From Acidobacteriaceae bacterium (lineage in GTDB: Bacteria > Acidobacteriota > Terriglobia > Terriglobales > Acidobacteriaceae): DNA of 64,000 bases. Under the pieces are notes generated by a model. It was given only the letters and a program-made list of their open reading frames with translations. It was not told the DNA's origin and did no database searches. A program made the position numbers and the translations under genes. The DNA lies in contig JAOAPC010000008.1 of NCBI GenBank assembly GCA_025462735.1, positions 310,001 to 374,000 on the forward strand, read 5' to 3'. How positions within the stretch are numbered: position 1 is the first letter of the stretch; every line of letters begins with the position of its first letter. Shown here piece by piece: positions 18,557 to 26,614 of this stretch.

Positions 18557-19140
18557 ACGAATGCGCCTTGAAAGAAAATCTCGGTATATTGTCGCGCTAG
18601 GCTTTCTTCTTGCAGGCTGCCATTCGGGCGATACCACTGGTAGATCCAGTTAATCATTCCTAGTAGCGCGAACGCTGCCGCGCGCGGCGTAACGGTACCT
18701 TTGGATACGCGCGAGCGCTGCACTTCCCCAATCAGATTTTCCAGGAAGTGTACGTAATCTTTTTTTCGCGCGTTGATCCGTTTTCTCAATGCCGGCGAAA
18801 GTGGATGATTTTCGTGCAGCATGACAGTGATCTCTCGGTCGCGCTCACTCAACACCACCGCGATGTGCCGGCGGATCACCGTTCGCAGCCGTTCCTCCGG
18901 GTCAGGAATTAACTTAGCCGGGGCAATTACCCTCTCTTCTGTGATGTCCATGGCATGGCTCATCAGATTAAAGAGGATTTCGTCCTTGCTTTGAAAATGA
19001 TGATAGAGGCCGCCTTTGCTGAGCTTTAGCGCAGCCGCCACATCGTTCATAGAGGTAGCGTCATAGCCTTGCTGCTGAAAGAGGCGAGCAGCGGCGCGGA
19101 GAATCTCCTGGCGGGAACCGGTTGTGGCGTCACGAGGCAC
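18553..19140 (-). CDS. TetR family regulator
   Basis: The 195-residue product has a TetR N-terminal helix-turn-helix (AARLFQQQGYDATSMNDVAAALKLSKGGLYHHFQSKDEIL) and an all-helical C-terminal ligand domain resembling the fatty-acid degradation regulators of this family. Its stop overlaps the TTG start of the cupin gene. A second TetR gene ends 60 bp upstream on the same strand, so both may share a transcript. Targets are unknown; a TetR-like palindrome lies upstream of ilvC at 21808. Confidence 0.85.
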   Translation of the reverse strand: MPRDATTGSRQEILRAAARLFQQQGYDATSMNDVAAALKLSKGGLYHHFQSKDEILFNLMSHAMDITEERVIAPAKLIPDPEERLRTVIRRHIAVVLSERDREITVMLHENHPLSPALRKRINARKKDYVHFLENLIGEVQRSRVSKGTVTPRAAAFALLGMINWIYQWYRPNGSLQEESLARQYTEIFFQGAFV

Positions 19141-19199
19141 GGCGAACAGTATTACATGAAGCTTAGCGGTATAGCTGCACCGGTACCTGTTGACACGAA

Positions 19200-19817
19200 T
19201 TACCTCCTCGTAATTGCAGACTGAGCCAAGGCCAGAACAATTTTCACAATGTTTTCGTCACTATGCCCTGCCCGCGAAAGCGAGTCGTAGGCTTCGAAGC
19301 TGGTGAGCATACTGATGGTGTCGGGAATTGATCCTCGTTGCTCGGGTCGATATTTCCGGCGCTGAGAAAGCGCAATGCGGCGAAGTATCTCTCCAGCTGC
19401 GTGCACCCGCCGAGAATCGCGGGCGCGGATTCCCGCCCCGATTTCCGCATCGAGAGCGCCCATCGCGCGCAGCCGACGAATTACAACCGGGTCTGAGGAC
19501 CAGAAGTCGACAAAAGTGCGGATTAGTTTCTGCAACGCCATGGACGGGTCAGGTTCATGGAAAACCTGACCCATCTGGCGCATGTTGCCGCGGCCCGCCA
19601 GGTGGTCATAAAGCGCTTCCAGCAAACCCGGCCGCGACTTGAACTGGTAGTAAATGGTCAAACGGGAAACGTCGGCGGCGCGCGCGATGGTCTCCATACT
19701 GAAATCGGCCGGACTCGCCTCATCCGCAAGTAGCTTCCGCGCGGCCTCGAGGATGCGCGACCGAGTCTCGTCGGCCGAAGCCTGGCGCTTTCCCAAATTG
19801 TATGCACGCGGAGACAT
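19200..19817 (-). CDS. TetR family regulator, divergent from a small operon
   Basis: This 205-residue TetR protein has its helix-turn-helix at about residues 20-65 (RILEAARKLL, METIARAADVSRLTIYYQFKS). It is divergent from the membrane protein/SDR operon at 19874. The 56-bp space between them holds a good promoter and a CAGTAT-N9-ATACTG inverted repeat overlapping the -10 box, so this regulator most likely represses both itself and that operon. The ligand is unknown. Confidence 0.87.
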   Translation of the reverse strand: MSPRAYNLGKRQASADETRSRILEAARKLLADEASPADFSMETIARAADVSRLTIYYQFKSRPGLLEALYDHLAGRGNMRQMGQVFHEPDPSMALQKLIRTFVDFWSSDPVVIRRLRAMGALDAEIGAGIRARDSRRVHAAGEILRRIALSQRRKYRPEQRGSIPDTISMLTSFEAYDSLSRAGHSDENIVKIVLALAQSAITRR

Positions 19818-19822
19818 GTTTC

Positions 19823-19858
19823 TTGATATTAATCGTACAGTATGTATAATTAATACTG
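19823..19858 (+). promoter_or_regulatory. Sigma70-type promoter with TetR operator-like repeat
   Basis: TTGATA (19823-19828) and TATAAT (19845-19850) are separated by 16 bp. An inverted repeat CAGTAT-N9-ATACTG (19838-19858) covers the -10 box. Downstream, AAGGAGG precedes the GTG start at 19874. The arrangement fits repression by the divergent TetR protein. Confidence 0.7.
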
Positions 19859-19873
19859 CACAAGGAGGTTCCT

Positions 19874-20470
19874 GTGAACGTTTTTTCCGTAGTCCTCTTT
19901 ATTCACGTGCTCTCGGCAATGGCGTTATTTATTGCTATAGCTCTCGAGGGAGCGCTTCTGGTCCGGTTGCGCTCGGCTCGCGATCGTGAACAACTGCAAT
20001 TTCCCATTCACGCGTCACGACGCCTGGGAATGATCTACGCTCCTGCATTCCTGGGACTTCTGCTAGGAGGAATCTATCTTGCGTCCCAACTTGGAAGCCG
20101 TGCGGCATGGATTCCGCTGGCTCTTGGCGCAACTTTACTGATGGCTGTCGCGGGGGGACTAATAACTGGCAGAAGAATGTCCCAACTGCGCAAAATGCTA
20201 ACTACGGACGCGGATGCGCTTGAATCGCTGCTATCGTCGGCAAAAAGCAAGACGCTCGTGGTCTCTTACGGATTTCGTGCAGGCTTGGCGGTAGGAATTG
20301 TATTCCTAATGACAGCCACGCCGGCGCTGCTCACTTCCCTGCTGGCGCTCGGCACGAGCTCGGTTGCGGGAATACTGGCTGCGCTCGGCTTGCAGCGTTT
20401 CTCCTTGCGGTCTCGCGATGCCTGCAACTACCGCAGCGCTGGAACCTCGCAAGTGACTCAAAGGAGCTAA
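19874..20470 (+). CDS. Integral membrane protein, DUF2269-like
   Basis: The 198-residue protein has about four membrane segments (residues 3-27, 52-70, 74-98 and 135-165). The N-terminal VVLFIHVLSAMALFIAIALEGALL resembles DUF2269-type membrane proteins, but I cannot assign a function. The GTG start has a perfect AAGGAGG site. It is first in a TetR-controlled operon with an SDR (2 bp downstream) and a second small membrane protein. Confidence 0.75.
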   Translation: MNVFSVVLFIHVLSAMALFIAIALEGALLVRLRSARDREQLQFPIHASRRLGMIYAPAFLGLLLGGIYLASQLGSRAAWIPLALGATLLMAVAGGLITGRRMSQLRKMLTTDADALESLLSSAKSKTLVVSYGFRAGLAVGIVFLMTATPALLTSLLALGTSSVAGILAALGLQRFSLRSRDACNYRSAGTSQVTQRS

Positions 20471-20472
20471 CC

Positions 20473-21255
20473 ATGACTCCTGCCGCGAAAACCATTCCAA
20501 CCTTCCCGGATCTCGCCGGTAAGGTCGCTGTGGTGACAGGATCTTCGCGCGGAATCGGCGCGGAGACGGCGCGCTACCTGGCGGCCAATCAAGTCAAGGT
20601 GGTGATTAATGGCAGAGATGGCGCAGCCCTGCAACGAGTTGTCGGTGAAATTGAATCGGTCGGTGGCGAAGCTCTTGCAGTAATTGCAGACTGCACAAAA
20701 TCGGACCAAATTGAAAATATGCGACGCCAGGTCGAGAACCGGTTCGGTGACATCGACTTGCTAATGCCGTTTGCGGGCAGCGGCGGACCGATCCAGCCGA
20801 TCGAGGATGTTTCTGAAGAGCAGTGGAATTTCCTTTTGTCCGCGAATTTGACATCGAAATTTCTGACTATCAAGAGCTTCCTTCCTGGCATGAGAAGGCG
20901 CGGGGCGGGTTCCATTGTGCTCATGTGTTCGAGCGCGGGCCGTGCAGCGTCGCACGCTGCACTCGCATATTCGGCGGCGCAGGCGGGCGTTGCCATGCTC
21001 GCGCGAAATTTCGCCCAACAACTGGGAAGGTATTCCATACGCGTGAATGCCATCGCTCCTTCGGCAATCCGTAATGACAGGATGGCCCAATCGATGAGCG
21101 GCGCGGACCAGGAGTCGCTCGCAAAAACGTTTCCAATTCAGCGCATCGGAGAACCCAGCGATGTGGCCGCGGCCGCACTATTTCTCGGGTCCGGAGCTTC
21201 TTCGTGGATTACCGGCATAACGCTTGACGTCGCAGGTGGAAAAGTAATGGTGTGA
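20473..21255 (+). CDS. SDR family protein lacking the catalytic Lys
   Basis: The 260-residue protein has the SDR cofactor loop TGSSRGIG and the C-terminal GITLDVAGGK end, so it folds as a Rossmann SDR. However, the active-site motif reads YSAAQ: Gln stands in place of the catalytic Lys of YxxxK. NNAG is also replaced by PFAG. Either it uses a changed mechanism or it binds cofactor without classical catalysis. Residues before the cofactor loop (ANQVKVVINGRDG) suggest NADP(H). It is the second gene of the TetR-controlled operon and may act on the inducer or a related compound, which is inference. Confidence 0.8.
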   Translation: MTPAAKTIPTFPDLAGKVAVVTGSSRGIGAETARYLAANQVKVVINGRDGAALQRVVGEIESVGGEALAVIADCTKSDQIENMRRQVENRFGDIDLLMPFAGSGGPIQPIEDVSEEQWNFLLSANLTSKFLTIKSFLPGMRRRGAGSIVLMCSSAGRAASHAALAYSAAQAGVAMLARNFAQQLGRYSIRVNAIAPSAIRNDRMAQSMSGADQESLAKTFPIQRIGEPSDVAAAALFLGSGASSWITGITLDVAGGKVMV

Positions 21256-21277
21256 ACTGCAGAAATGGAGAGCGACT

Positions 21278-21655
21278 TTGAAGACACTCCTTGGATTTCT
21301 GATGATGGCGAACGCTGTCCTTTTTTTCTTCGGCGCGATCCAACACGTTGGGGTCACAATTGGACGATTCCATGAACCGCGAATTATTCCTGCAGCTATC
21401 GTAGAAACAATCTGCGGAATTTCTTTGGCTTCGGGAGCCGTGATCGTGTTGAGCCGTACGGTCCTTCCCTGGAGCGCGCCGCTGGTTTCGAATTTCATCG
21501 CACTTGGCGGTGTGCTGCTTGGAATGATCGCGCTAGCCGCTGGCCGCGGACCTCGCACTGCGAGCAATGACCTGTATCACCACATCATGCTTAGCCTGAT
21601 TGGGGCGAGTCTTCTGGCCTTAATGCTAGCGAAATCGGGTGCCCGACAACCTTGA
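21278..21655 (+). CDS. Small integral membrane protein
   Basis: This 125-residue protein begins at a TTG with GGAGAG upstream. It has about four hydrophobic helices (residues 3-22, 35-53, 61-80 and 98-118), including VLFFFGAIQHVGVTIG. I do not recognise a named family. It lies 22 bp after the SDR gene and is the last gene of the TetR-controlled operon. Confidence 0.7.
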   Translation: MKTLLGFLMMANAVLFFFGAIQHVGVTIGRFHEPRIIPAAIVETICGISLASGAVIVLSRTVLPWSAPLVSNFIALGGVLLGMIALAAGRGPRTASNDLYHHIMLSLIGASLLALMLAKSGARQP

Positions 21656-21767
21656 TTTCCGCGATTTCCGTTGCCGCACCGACCTAGCAGTACGGTGTAT
21701 GTGCAAGTAACCACGCAACTTAGTGTAAGAGACTCCGGTTCGGCGGTTTCGCATACATCAAATAATC

Positions 21768-21821
21768 TTGACTTTAACCGCGTGGCCAGCTACGATTTTT
21801 GATACCAACCGACCGGTCGGT
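21768..21821 (+). promoter_or_regulatory. ilvC operon promoter with TetR-type palindrome
   Basis: TTGACT (21768-21773) and TACGAT (21791-21796) are 17 bp apart. The perfect palindrome ACCGACCGGTCGGT (21808-21821) lies just after the expected start of transcription, a roadblock position for a repressor. The sequence resembles classical TetR-family operators. The ATG-like GTG of ilvC at 21862 has AAGGAG 7 bp upstream. Confidence 0.6.
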
Positions 21822-21861
21822 ATGCACTCATCATTTTTATGCAATTTCAAGGAGCTTAACT

Positions 21862-22914
21862 GTGGCTACCATCTTCTACGAACGTGACGCTAATCCCTCC
21901 GCCCTCAAAGGCAAGACCATCGCTATCTTTGGATACGGCAGCCAGGGACACGCCCAGGCGCAGAACCTGCGCGACAGCGGCTACAACGTGATCGTCGGGC
22001 TTGACCCGACCCGTGCCAGCGCGAAACAGGCGAAGGCTGATGGCTTCACAGTGGTTGAGCCGGCCGAAGCCGCCAAGCGCGCCGACTGGATTCAGATACT
22101 TACACCTGACGAGACCCAGGCAGCATTTTATGATTCGGCGATTAAGCCTGGTCTGACCAAAGGAAAGGTCCTTGGCTTCTCGCACGGCTTCAGCATTCAT
22201 TTCAAGGCAATCGTGCCGCCGGCTGACGTCGATGTCGTCATGATTGCTCCCAAGAGTCCCGGTCATTTGCTGCGCCGGGTTTATGCCGAAGGTCGAGGCG
22301 TGCCATCGCTGATTGCGATTCAGCAGGATGCGAGCGGCCGAGCTCACGAACTGGCACTTGCCTATGCATATGGGATCGGGTCTACCCGCGCCGGTGTCTT
22401 GCAAACAACATTCAAAGAAGAAACTGAAAGCGATCTCTTCGGTGAGCAGGCAGTGCTTTGCGGTGGCCTGACCTCGCTTATGAAGAAGGGCTTCGAAACT
22501 CTGATCGAGGCAGGCTATCAGCCTGAGATTGCCTATTTCGAGTGCATCCATGAAATGAAGTTGATCGTGGATCTGATTTACGAAGGCGGCTTGGACCGCA
22601 TGCGTTATTCCATTTCCAACACCGCGGAATATGGCGACCTTACACGCGGCCCAAAAGTTGTCGGTGACGAGACCCGCGTGGCGATGAAGAAAATTCTGGC
22701 CGATATTCAATCCGGCACATTTGCCCGCGAGTGGATCGACGAGAACAAAACTGGCGGAAAGAAGTTTGCTGCTCTGCGCCAAGCCGAGAAAAACCACCGG
22801 GTGGAAGAGGTCGGAGCCAACCTGCGCGGCATGATGTCGTGGTTGCAGAAAGATTCCGGCAAGCAAGCGCAGAAGTCCGAGTCAACAGAGAAGAAGAAGG
22901 TCGTGAATGCTTAG
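21862..22914 (+). CDS. ilvC: Ketol-acid reductoisomerase
   Basis: The 350-residue enzyme converts acetolactate or acetohydroxybutyrate to dihydroxy acids in valine, leucine and isoleucine synthesis. It has the NADPH loop [17 protein letters not shown], the KSPGHLLRR block, and the C-terminal knotted domain with [18 protein letters not shown] and [19 protein letters not shown], which supplies Mg-binding acids. This is a short class I enzyme. The GTG at 21862 was chosen (AAGGAG, 7 bp spacing) over a frame 21 codons longer. The last residues are Lys/Glu rich. Its stop overlaps the ilvB start. Confidence 0.95.
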   Translation: MATIFYERDANPSALKGKTIAIFGYGSQGHAQAQNLRDSGYNVIVGLDPTRASAKQAKADGFTVVEPAEAAKRADWIQILTPDETQAAFYDSAIKPGLTKGKVLGFSHGFSIHFKAIVPPADVDVVMIAPKSPGHLLRRVYAEGRGVPSLIAIQQDASGRAHELALAYAYGIGSTRAGVLQTTFKEETESDLFGEQAVLCGGLTSLMKKGFETLIEAGYQPEIAYFECIHEMKLIVDLIYEGGLDRMRYSISNTAEYGDLTRGPKVVGDETRVAMKKILADIQSGTFAREWIDENKTGGKKFAALRQAEKNHRVEEVGANLRGMMSWLQKDSGKQAQKSESTEKKKVVNA

Positions 22915-24601
22915 AGGGGCAGACATATTCTTGCAATGCCTGCGTGCCGAGGATGTTGACCTGGTATTCGGCTACCCCGGCGGCGCGATTATGCCGTTGT
23001 ACGACGCCCTCGAGGGAAGCGGCATTCGTCACGTACTCACACGGCACGAGCAAGGCGCGGTCTTCGCTGCTGAAGGTCACGCGCGTGCCACCGGCAAAGT
23101 CGGCGTTGCAATCGCCACCAGTGGTCCTGGCGCTACCAACCTTGTGACCGGTATCGCGGACGCAAAAATGGATTCGGTTCCGCTGGTTTGCATTACCGGC
23201 CAAGTCCGCAGCGCTTTGATCGGAACCGATGCCTTTCAAGAAACCGACGTCTTTGGATTGACGCTTTCACTCACGAAATGGAGCCGCCTGGTTCGCTCGA
23301 TTGATGAGATCCCCTCGGTAATTGCTGAGGCGTTCTACTGGGCGCGCGAGGGTCGTCCTGGGCCAGTTGTAATCGACATCCCCACGGACTTTCTGAAAGC
23401 GAAAATGGAGTTCGCGGGACCGGTAAAGTTCACGCCCAAACCTCGGCCATCGGATGCCAAGGCAGATGGAACTTCTACGGACACTCTAATCGCGCTACTC
23501 AAGAATTCGCAGCGACCGGTAGCGCTGATTGGCGCCGGAGCGAAACTCTCCGGTGCGATACCGCAACTGCGGCAACTGTTAGACGAGCTCAACATCCCAG
23601 CTTTCGCCACAGTGCACGGACTGGGTGCGGTTTCGCCCGAGGCCTCGTACTACTTGGGCATGGTGGGCATGCATGGCACGCGCGCTGCGAATATGGCGCT
23701 GCACGAGAATGACCTGCTGCTAGTTTTCGGCGCCCGCCTGGATGACCGCGTCACCGGCGACCCTGCGCGCTTTGCGCCGCATTCCAAAATCGTTCACTTC
23801 GAAATTGATCCTGCTCAGCTTGACCGCGTACGCCCGTGCGAGTTGCCGGTCATAGGCGACCTCGCGCAGACGATCCCCGCGTTCCACAAGAAGGTGCGCG
23901 GTGCTAAACTGCCTGACTGGAGTGAATGGCGCAGCATCGCCTGCGGTGATGATCGAGCCGAGCTCGACCCGCGCGGGCTGGCACAACCGACAATCCGTTT
24001 TCTAGACGAGCTGTTTGGCCGCCTGCCGGAAAATAGCATTGTGATCGCCGATGTAGGCCAGCACCAGATGTGGGCGGCCCAGCGCTATCGCTCATCGTCG
24101 CCACGTGGTTTTATTACATCGGGCGGTTTGGGATCGATGGGGTTCGCGCTTCCTGCGGCTGTTGGCGTGCAGCTTTCGAAACCCGGGGCGACGGTTCTTT
24201 GCGTCTCCGGAGACGGTGGCTTCCAGATGAACATTCAGGAGCTAGCGACCGTGCGTCGCCTGAACCTGCCCATCAAGCTGGTGATCATCGACAACAAGTA
24301 TCTGGGCATGGTTCGGCAATGGCAGCAGCTCTTCTATCAGCGTAATTACGCTGAGACTGATTTGAGCGACAACCCTGACTTTGTCGAGATTGCGAAAGCT
24401 TACCGGATCAATGCATCTCGCCTGAATGAGGACGCCATGCGCGAGTATCCGGTCACTGAAGAAACAGGGGATGCCTTGGAGCGTTTTCTGCGCTCGTCAG
24501 ATCCGGAGCTGTTGGTGTTCGATTGCGCGCCCGAGGCAAATGTTTATCCAATGGTTCCCGCAGGGGCCGCGCTTTCGGAGATGTTATTCGAAGAGGAATA
24601 G
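22907..24601 (+). CDS. ilvB: Acetolactate synthase large subunit
   Basis: This 564-residue thiamine diphosphate enzyme makes acetolactate or acetohydroxybutyrate from pyruvate. The catalytic Glu48 lies in [16 protein letters not shown], the FAD/middle domain follows, and the cofactor motif is [17 protein letters not shown] with NNKYLG-like [16 protein letters not shown]. The ATG overlaps the end of ilvC by 8 bp. The small regulatory subunit gene follows after a 74-bp spacer that contains two perfect hairpins. Confidence 0.95.
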   Translation: MLRGADIFLQCLRAEDVDLVFGYPGGAIMPLYDALEGSGIRHVLTRHEQGAVFAAEGHARATGKVGVAIATSGPGATNLVTGIADAKMDSVPLVCITGQVRSALIGTDAFQETDVFGLTLSLTKWSRLVRSIDEIPSVIAEAFYWAREGRPGPVVIDIPTDFLKAKMEFAGPVKFTPKPRPSDAKADGTSTDTLIALLKNSQRPVALIGAGAKLSGAIPQLRQLLDELNIPAFATVHGLGAVSPEASYYLGMVGMHGTRAANMALHENDLLLVFGARLDDRVTGDPARFAPHSKIVHFEIDPAQLDRVRPCELPVIGDLAQTIPAFHKKVRGAKLPDWSEWRSIACGDDRAELDPRGLAQPTIRFLDELFGRLPENSIVIADVGQHQMWAAQRYRSSSPRGFITSGGLGSMGFALPAAVGVQLSKPGATVLCVSGDGGFQMNIQELATVRRLNLPIKLVIIDNKYLGMVRQWQQLFYQRNYAETDLSDNPDFVEIAKAYRINASRLNEDAMREYPVTEETGDALERFLRSSDPELLVFDCAPEANVYPMVPAGAALSEMLFEEE

Positions 24602-24610
24602 TCATGTAGT

Positions 24611-24653
24611 GGCGGGTCTCCAGACCCGCCAGGACGGGCGTGGACGCCCGTCC
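24611..24653. repeat. Twin perfect hairpins between ilvB and the small subunit gene
   Basis: GGCGGGTCT-CC-AGACCCGCC (24611-24630) is followed by GGACGGGCGT-GG-ACGCCCGTCC (24632-24653). Both stems are perfect with 2-nt loops. There is no T tract, so these are not simple terminators. They resemble REP-like intergenic repeats and sit inside an operon, where they could affect mRNA stability or subunit ratio. Confidence 0.75.
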
Positions 24654-24675
24654 CCACACGGCCTAGGGGGAAAAC

Positions 24676-24999
24676 ATGCACGCATTTCACATTCATTATC
24701 GCAACACTCAAGGAACGCTAATGCGCATTCTCACCGCGGTGTCTCGCCGTGGGATCGAGATGCCGTACGTGCAAGCCTCAGCTGCCGGACACGGTCAGCG
24801 CGCCAGTCTCTTGCTCGACGTAAATACGAAGCAGATTGGCCAGCTCTGCCGCGACTGGTACGCGATCGTTGATGTGATGGATGTAAATGTCGGAGTGCCC
24901 ACGCCAGAAATGCTCGATTCAGCTACGGGACTACCTAGCGCACACCCTCCTGCTTCCGCCAGTGCAGGGGGAAATACTGCCAGCGCAGCGATGGCTTGA
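24676..24999 (+). CDS. ACT-domain small subunit of acetolactate synthase (IlvM/IlvN-like)
   Basis: The 107-residue protein is a single ACT domain: FHIHYRNTQGTLMRILTAVSRRGIEMPYVQAS forms the first strand-helix unit and VDVMDVNVGVP closes it. It lacks the second domain of longer IlvN/IlvH proteins, so it is close in size to IlvM. It would bind the large subunit encoded just upstream and may bind valine or a related effector. GGGGGAAAAC lies before the ATG. The C-terminal 20 residues are Ala/Ser-rich and likely disordered. Confidence 0.8.
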   Translation: MHAFHIHYRNTQGTLMRILTAVSRRGIEMPYVQASAAGHGQRASLLLDVNTKQIGQLCRDWYAIVDVMDVNVGVPTPEMLDSATGLPSAHPPASASAGGNTASAAMA

Positions 25000-25054
25000 T
25001 AATCGGGGCCCGTTTGCAAGAACCGGTTTGCCGAGTCGATGGTGACGGTCAAAA

Positions 25055-25092
25055 GCCCCACCCTGTCGCAAAAGGCGCGACAAGGATGGGGC
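25055..25092. repeat. GCCCCACCC hairpin repeat
   Basis: GCCCCACCCTGTCGC (25055-25069) pairs with GCGACAAGGATGGGGC (25077-25092), with one mismatch and one bulge. It lies between convergent genes and has no T tract. It is the same family as the copies at 7838, 53757 and 53937. Confidence 0.7.
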
Positions 25093-25109
25093 AACCGAAA
25101 TAAAGGGGG

Positions 25110-26384
25110 TTACGGATTTCCGCAGGTTGTGGTCAGCAAATCACAGATGTTCCCGCTCTGCGCTTCCCGTGCTGCCTGTCCCGCATCGGTAAACGTTCCC
25201 AGCGCCCAATTCCACTGGATAAATCGCAGAATGGAAACAAAATCCATTTGCTGTGACGAGATGTAGTTGGTTTTTGCCAGAGGGGAAATAACAAGAACCG
25301 GAACCCGCGCACCCAACCCTAGTGTCCCGTTCAACTGAGGCGGGGCGACGTGGTCATACCAGCCGCCACTTTCATCCCAGATCACAATGATCGCGCTGTT
25401 CGTCCAGGCGCTTGAACCCTTCACCGCCTGTACAAAACTGTCCAGCCACTCGATGCTGTTGCCAATATTTCCCTGGCCAGGATGCATGCTATGCCCTGGG
25501 GAGCCCGTCACCCACATGATCGATGGCAGGGTCCCCGCAGACAATTGCGATTGAAATCCTGAGAGTGTGAAATTTTGCACGTTGGCAGAATTTGCGGTGG
25601 ACTGAAAATACTGAAACGGGTTCTCTTGCGGAACATAATGCAGGCAGGTCCCATTCTGCTCATTAGAGAAATATTCGTGAAACCATGTCCAGGAAATCTT
25701 AGCCGAGGAAAGTTGATCGCCAACATTCTGGAACGTCAACGGCGGCGTGATGGTCGCGCTAATGCCCTTGTTCTGTTGATACAACGCAGCGCTACAGGAG
25801 TCCAGTTGCGGGTACCCGTAAGGATCAGAACCCGCGCCTACATTCGCCGCGGTCATGTAAAGCATATTGCTAGGTTCGCTGGCCATGGCGGAGGCAAAAA
25901 AGTTGTCGGCCAGCGCGTATTGCTGCGCATAACTCCAGAGCGTAGTCACGCCGAACAACTGCCCGTCGTTTGCAGTTCCGGTGCTCGTGTTGTCAAAATA
26001 ATCCATGGAGACATCGCCGTTCTCCCAGGCGTACTTGTCCATCTTTCCTGAATCGTAGGCGGCCTGATAGCTGTCACGCGTGTGCTGGAGGTCGTCAGGA
26101 CTCAAATTGCTCAGCAACTGCGGCGTGATCGTCCTTCCTGCCTGGTCGGTCTGGTGATAACTAGGGAGCGAGGGATCCAAACCATGGGCAAGAGGATAAG
26201 TGCCAAATAGGTGGTCAAAGGAATTGTTCTGCATTACGACGATTATCAGATTTTTGATTGACGAGCGCGGCACCTGTGACAGGTGCTTGGGAACTTCGGT
26301 TGTCGGCTGGGGATTTGAACCACCACCGCAACTGGCGAGAACTAGACACAACAAAAGGAGCCCTATTCGTTCAAGTTGACACAT
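25110..26384 (-). CDS. Lipoprotein phosphoesterase (phospholipase C/acid phosphatase family)
   Basis: This 424-residue protein starts with a lipoprotein signal ending in LASC (Cys19), so it should be membrane anchored outside the cytoplasm. The rest is the phosphoesterase family that includes bacterial phospholipase C and AcpA: VVMQNNSFDHLFGTYP, MWVTGSPGHSMHPGQG, VIWDESGGWYDHVAPP and RVPVLVISP. In the first block the usual Glu of MQENRSFDH is missing, and Asn-Asn stand there instead. The substrate is unknown. It lies between the ilv genes but on the opposite strand. Confidence 0.85.
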   Translation of the reverse strand: MCQLERIGLLLLCLVLASCGGGSNPQPTTEVPKHLSQVPRSSIKNLIIVVMQNNSFDHLFGTYPLAHGLDPSLPSYHQTDQAGRTITPQLLSNLSPDDLQHTRDSYQAAYDSGKMDKYAWENGDVSMDYFDNTSTGTANDGQLFGVTTLWSYAQQYALADNFFASAMASEPSNMLYMTAANVGAGSDPYGYPQLDSCSAALYQQNKGISATITPPLTFQNVGDQLSSAKISWTWFHEYFSNEQNGTCLHYVPQENPFQYFQSTANSANVQNFTLSGFQSQLSAGTLPSIMWVTGSPGHSMHPGQGNIGNSIEWLDSFVQAVKGSSAWTNSAIIVIWDESGGWYDHVAPPQLNGTLGLGARVPVLVISPLAKTNYISSQQMDFVSILRFIQWNWALGTFTDAGQAAREAQSGNICDLLTTTCGNP

Positions 26385-26614
26385 ATGTGCGCTTTCTTCG
26401 AAGCGTCAGACTTCGATGCCCGTGCCGAGATGCAAGTTGCTCAATTTGAGGTGCAATGAGGGACTTGCGCCGACGCACATCTTCTTGGCTACAATGCCTT
26501 CGGTTTTACGCGTTTTATGTTTCAAGTGTTCCAATACGAAGTCCGCTAAGGACCGTCTGCGGTAGCGCAATGCCGCTTTCGCATTCGGTTTCGTTGTCGT
26601 AATCTTTTAAACCT

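Noticed and set aside
21656-21861. T-box or leader peptide attenuator before ilvC
   Set aside because: No specifier loop, anti-terminator stem, T tract or Ile/Val/Leu-rich leader frame is visible.
21856-22866. 336-codon frame antisense to ilvC
   Set aside because: It is a shadow of a highly conserved gene, with no family-like features or ribosome site.
25055-25092. Rho-independent terminator for the ilv operon
   Set aside because: The stem is good but there is no T tract on either strand, and the same hairpin occurs elsewhere as a dispersed repeat.
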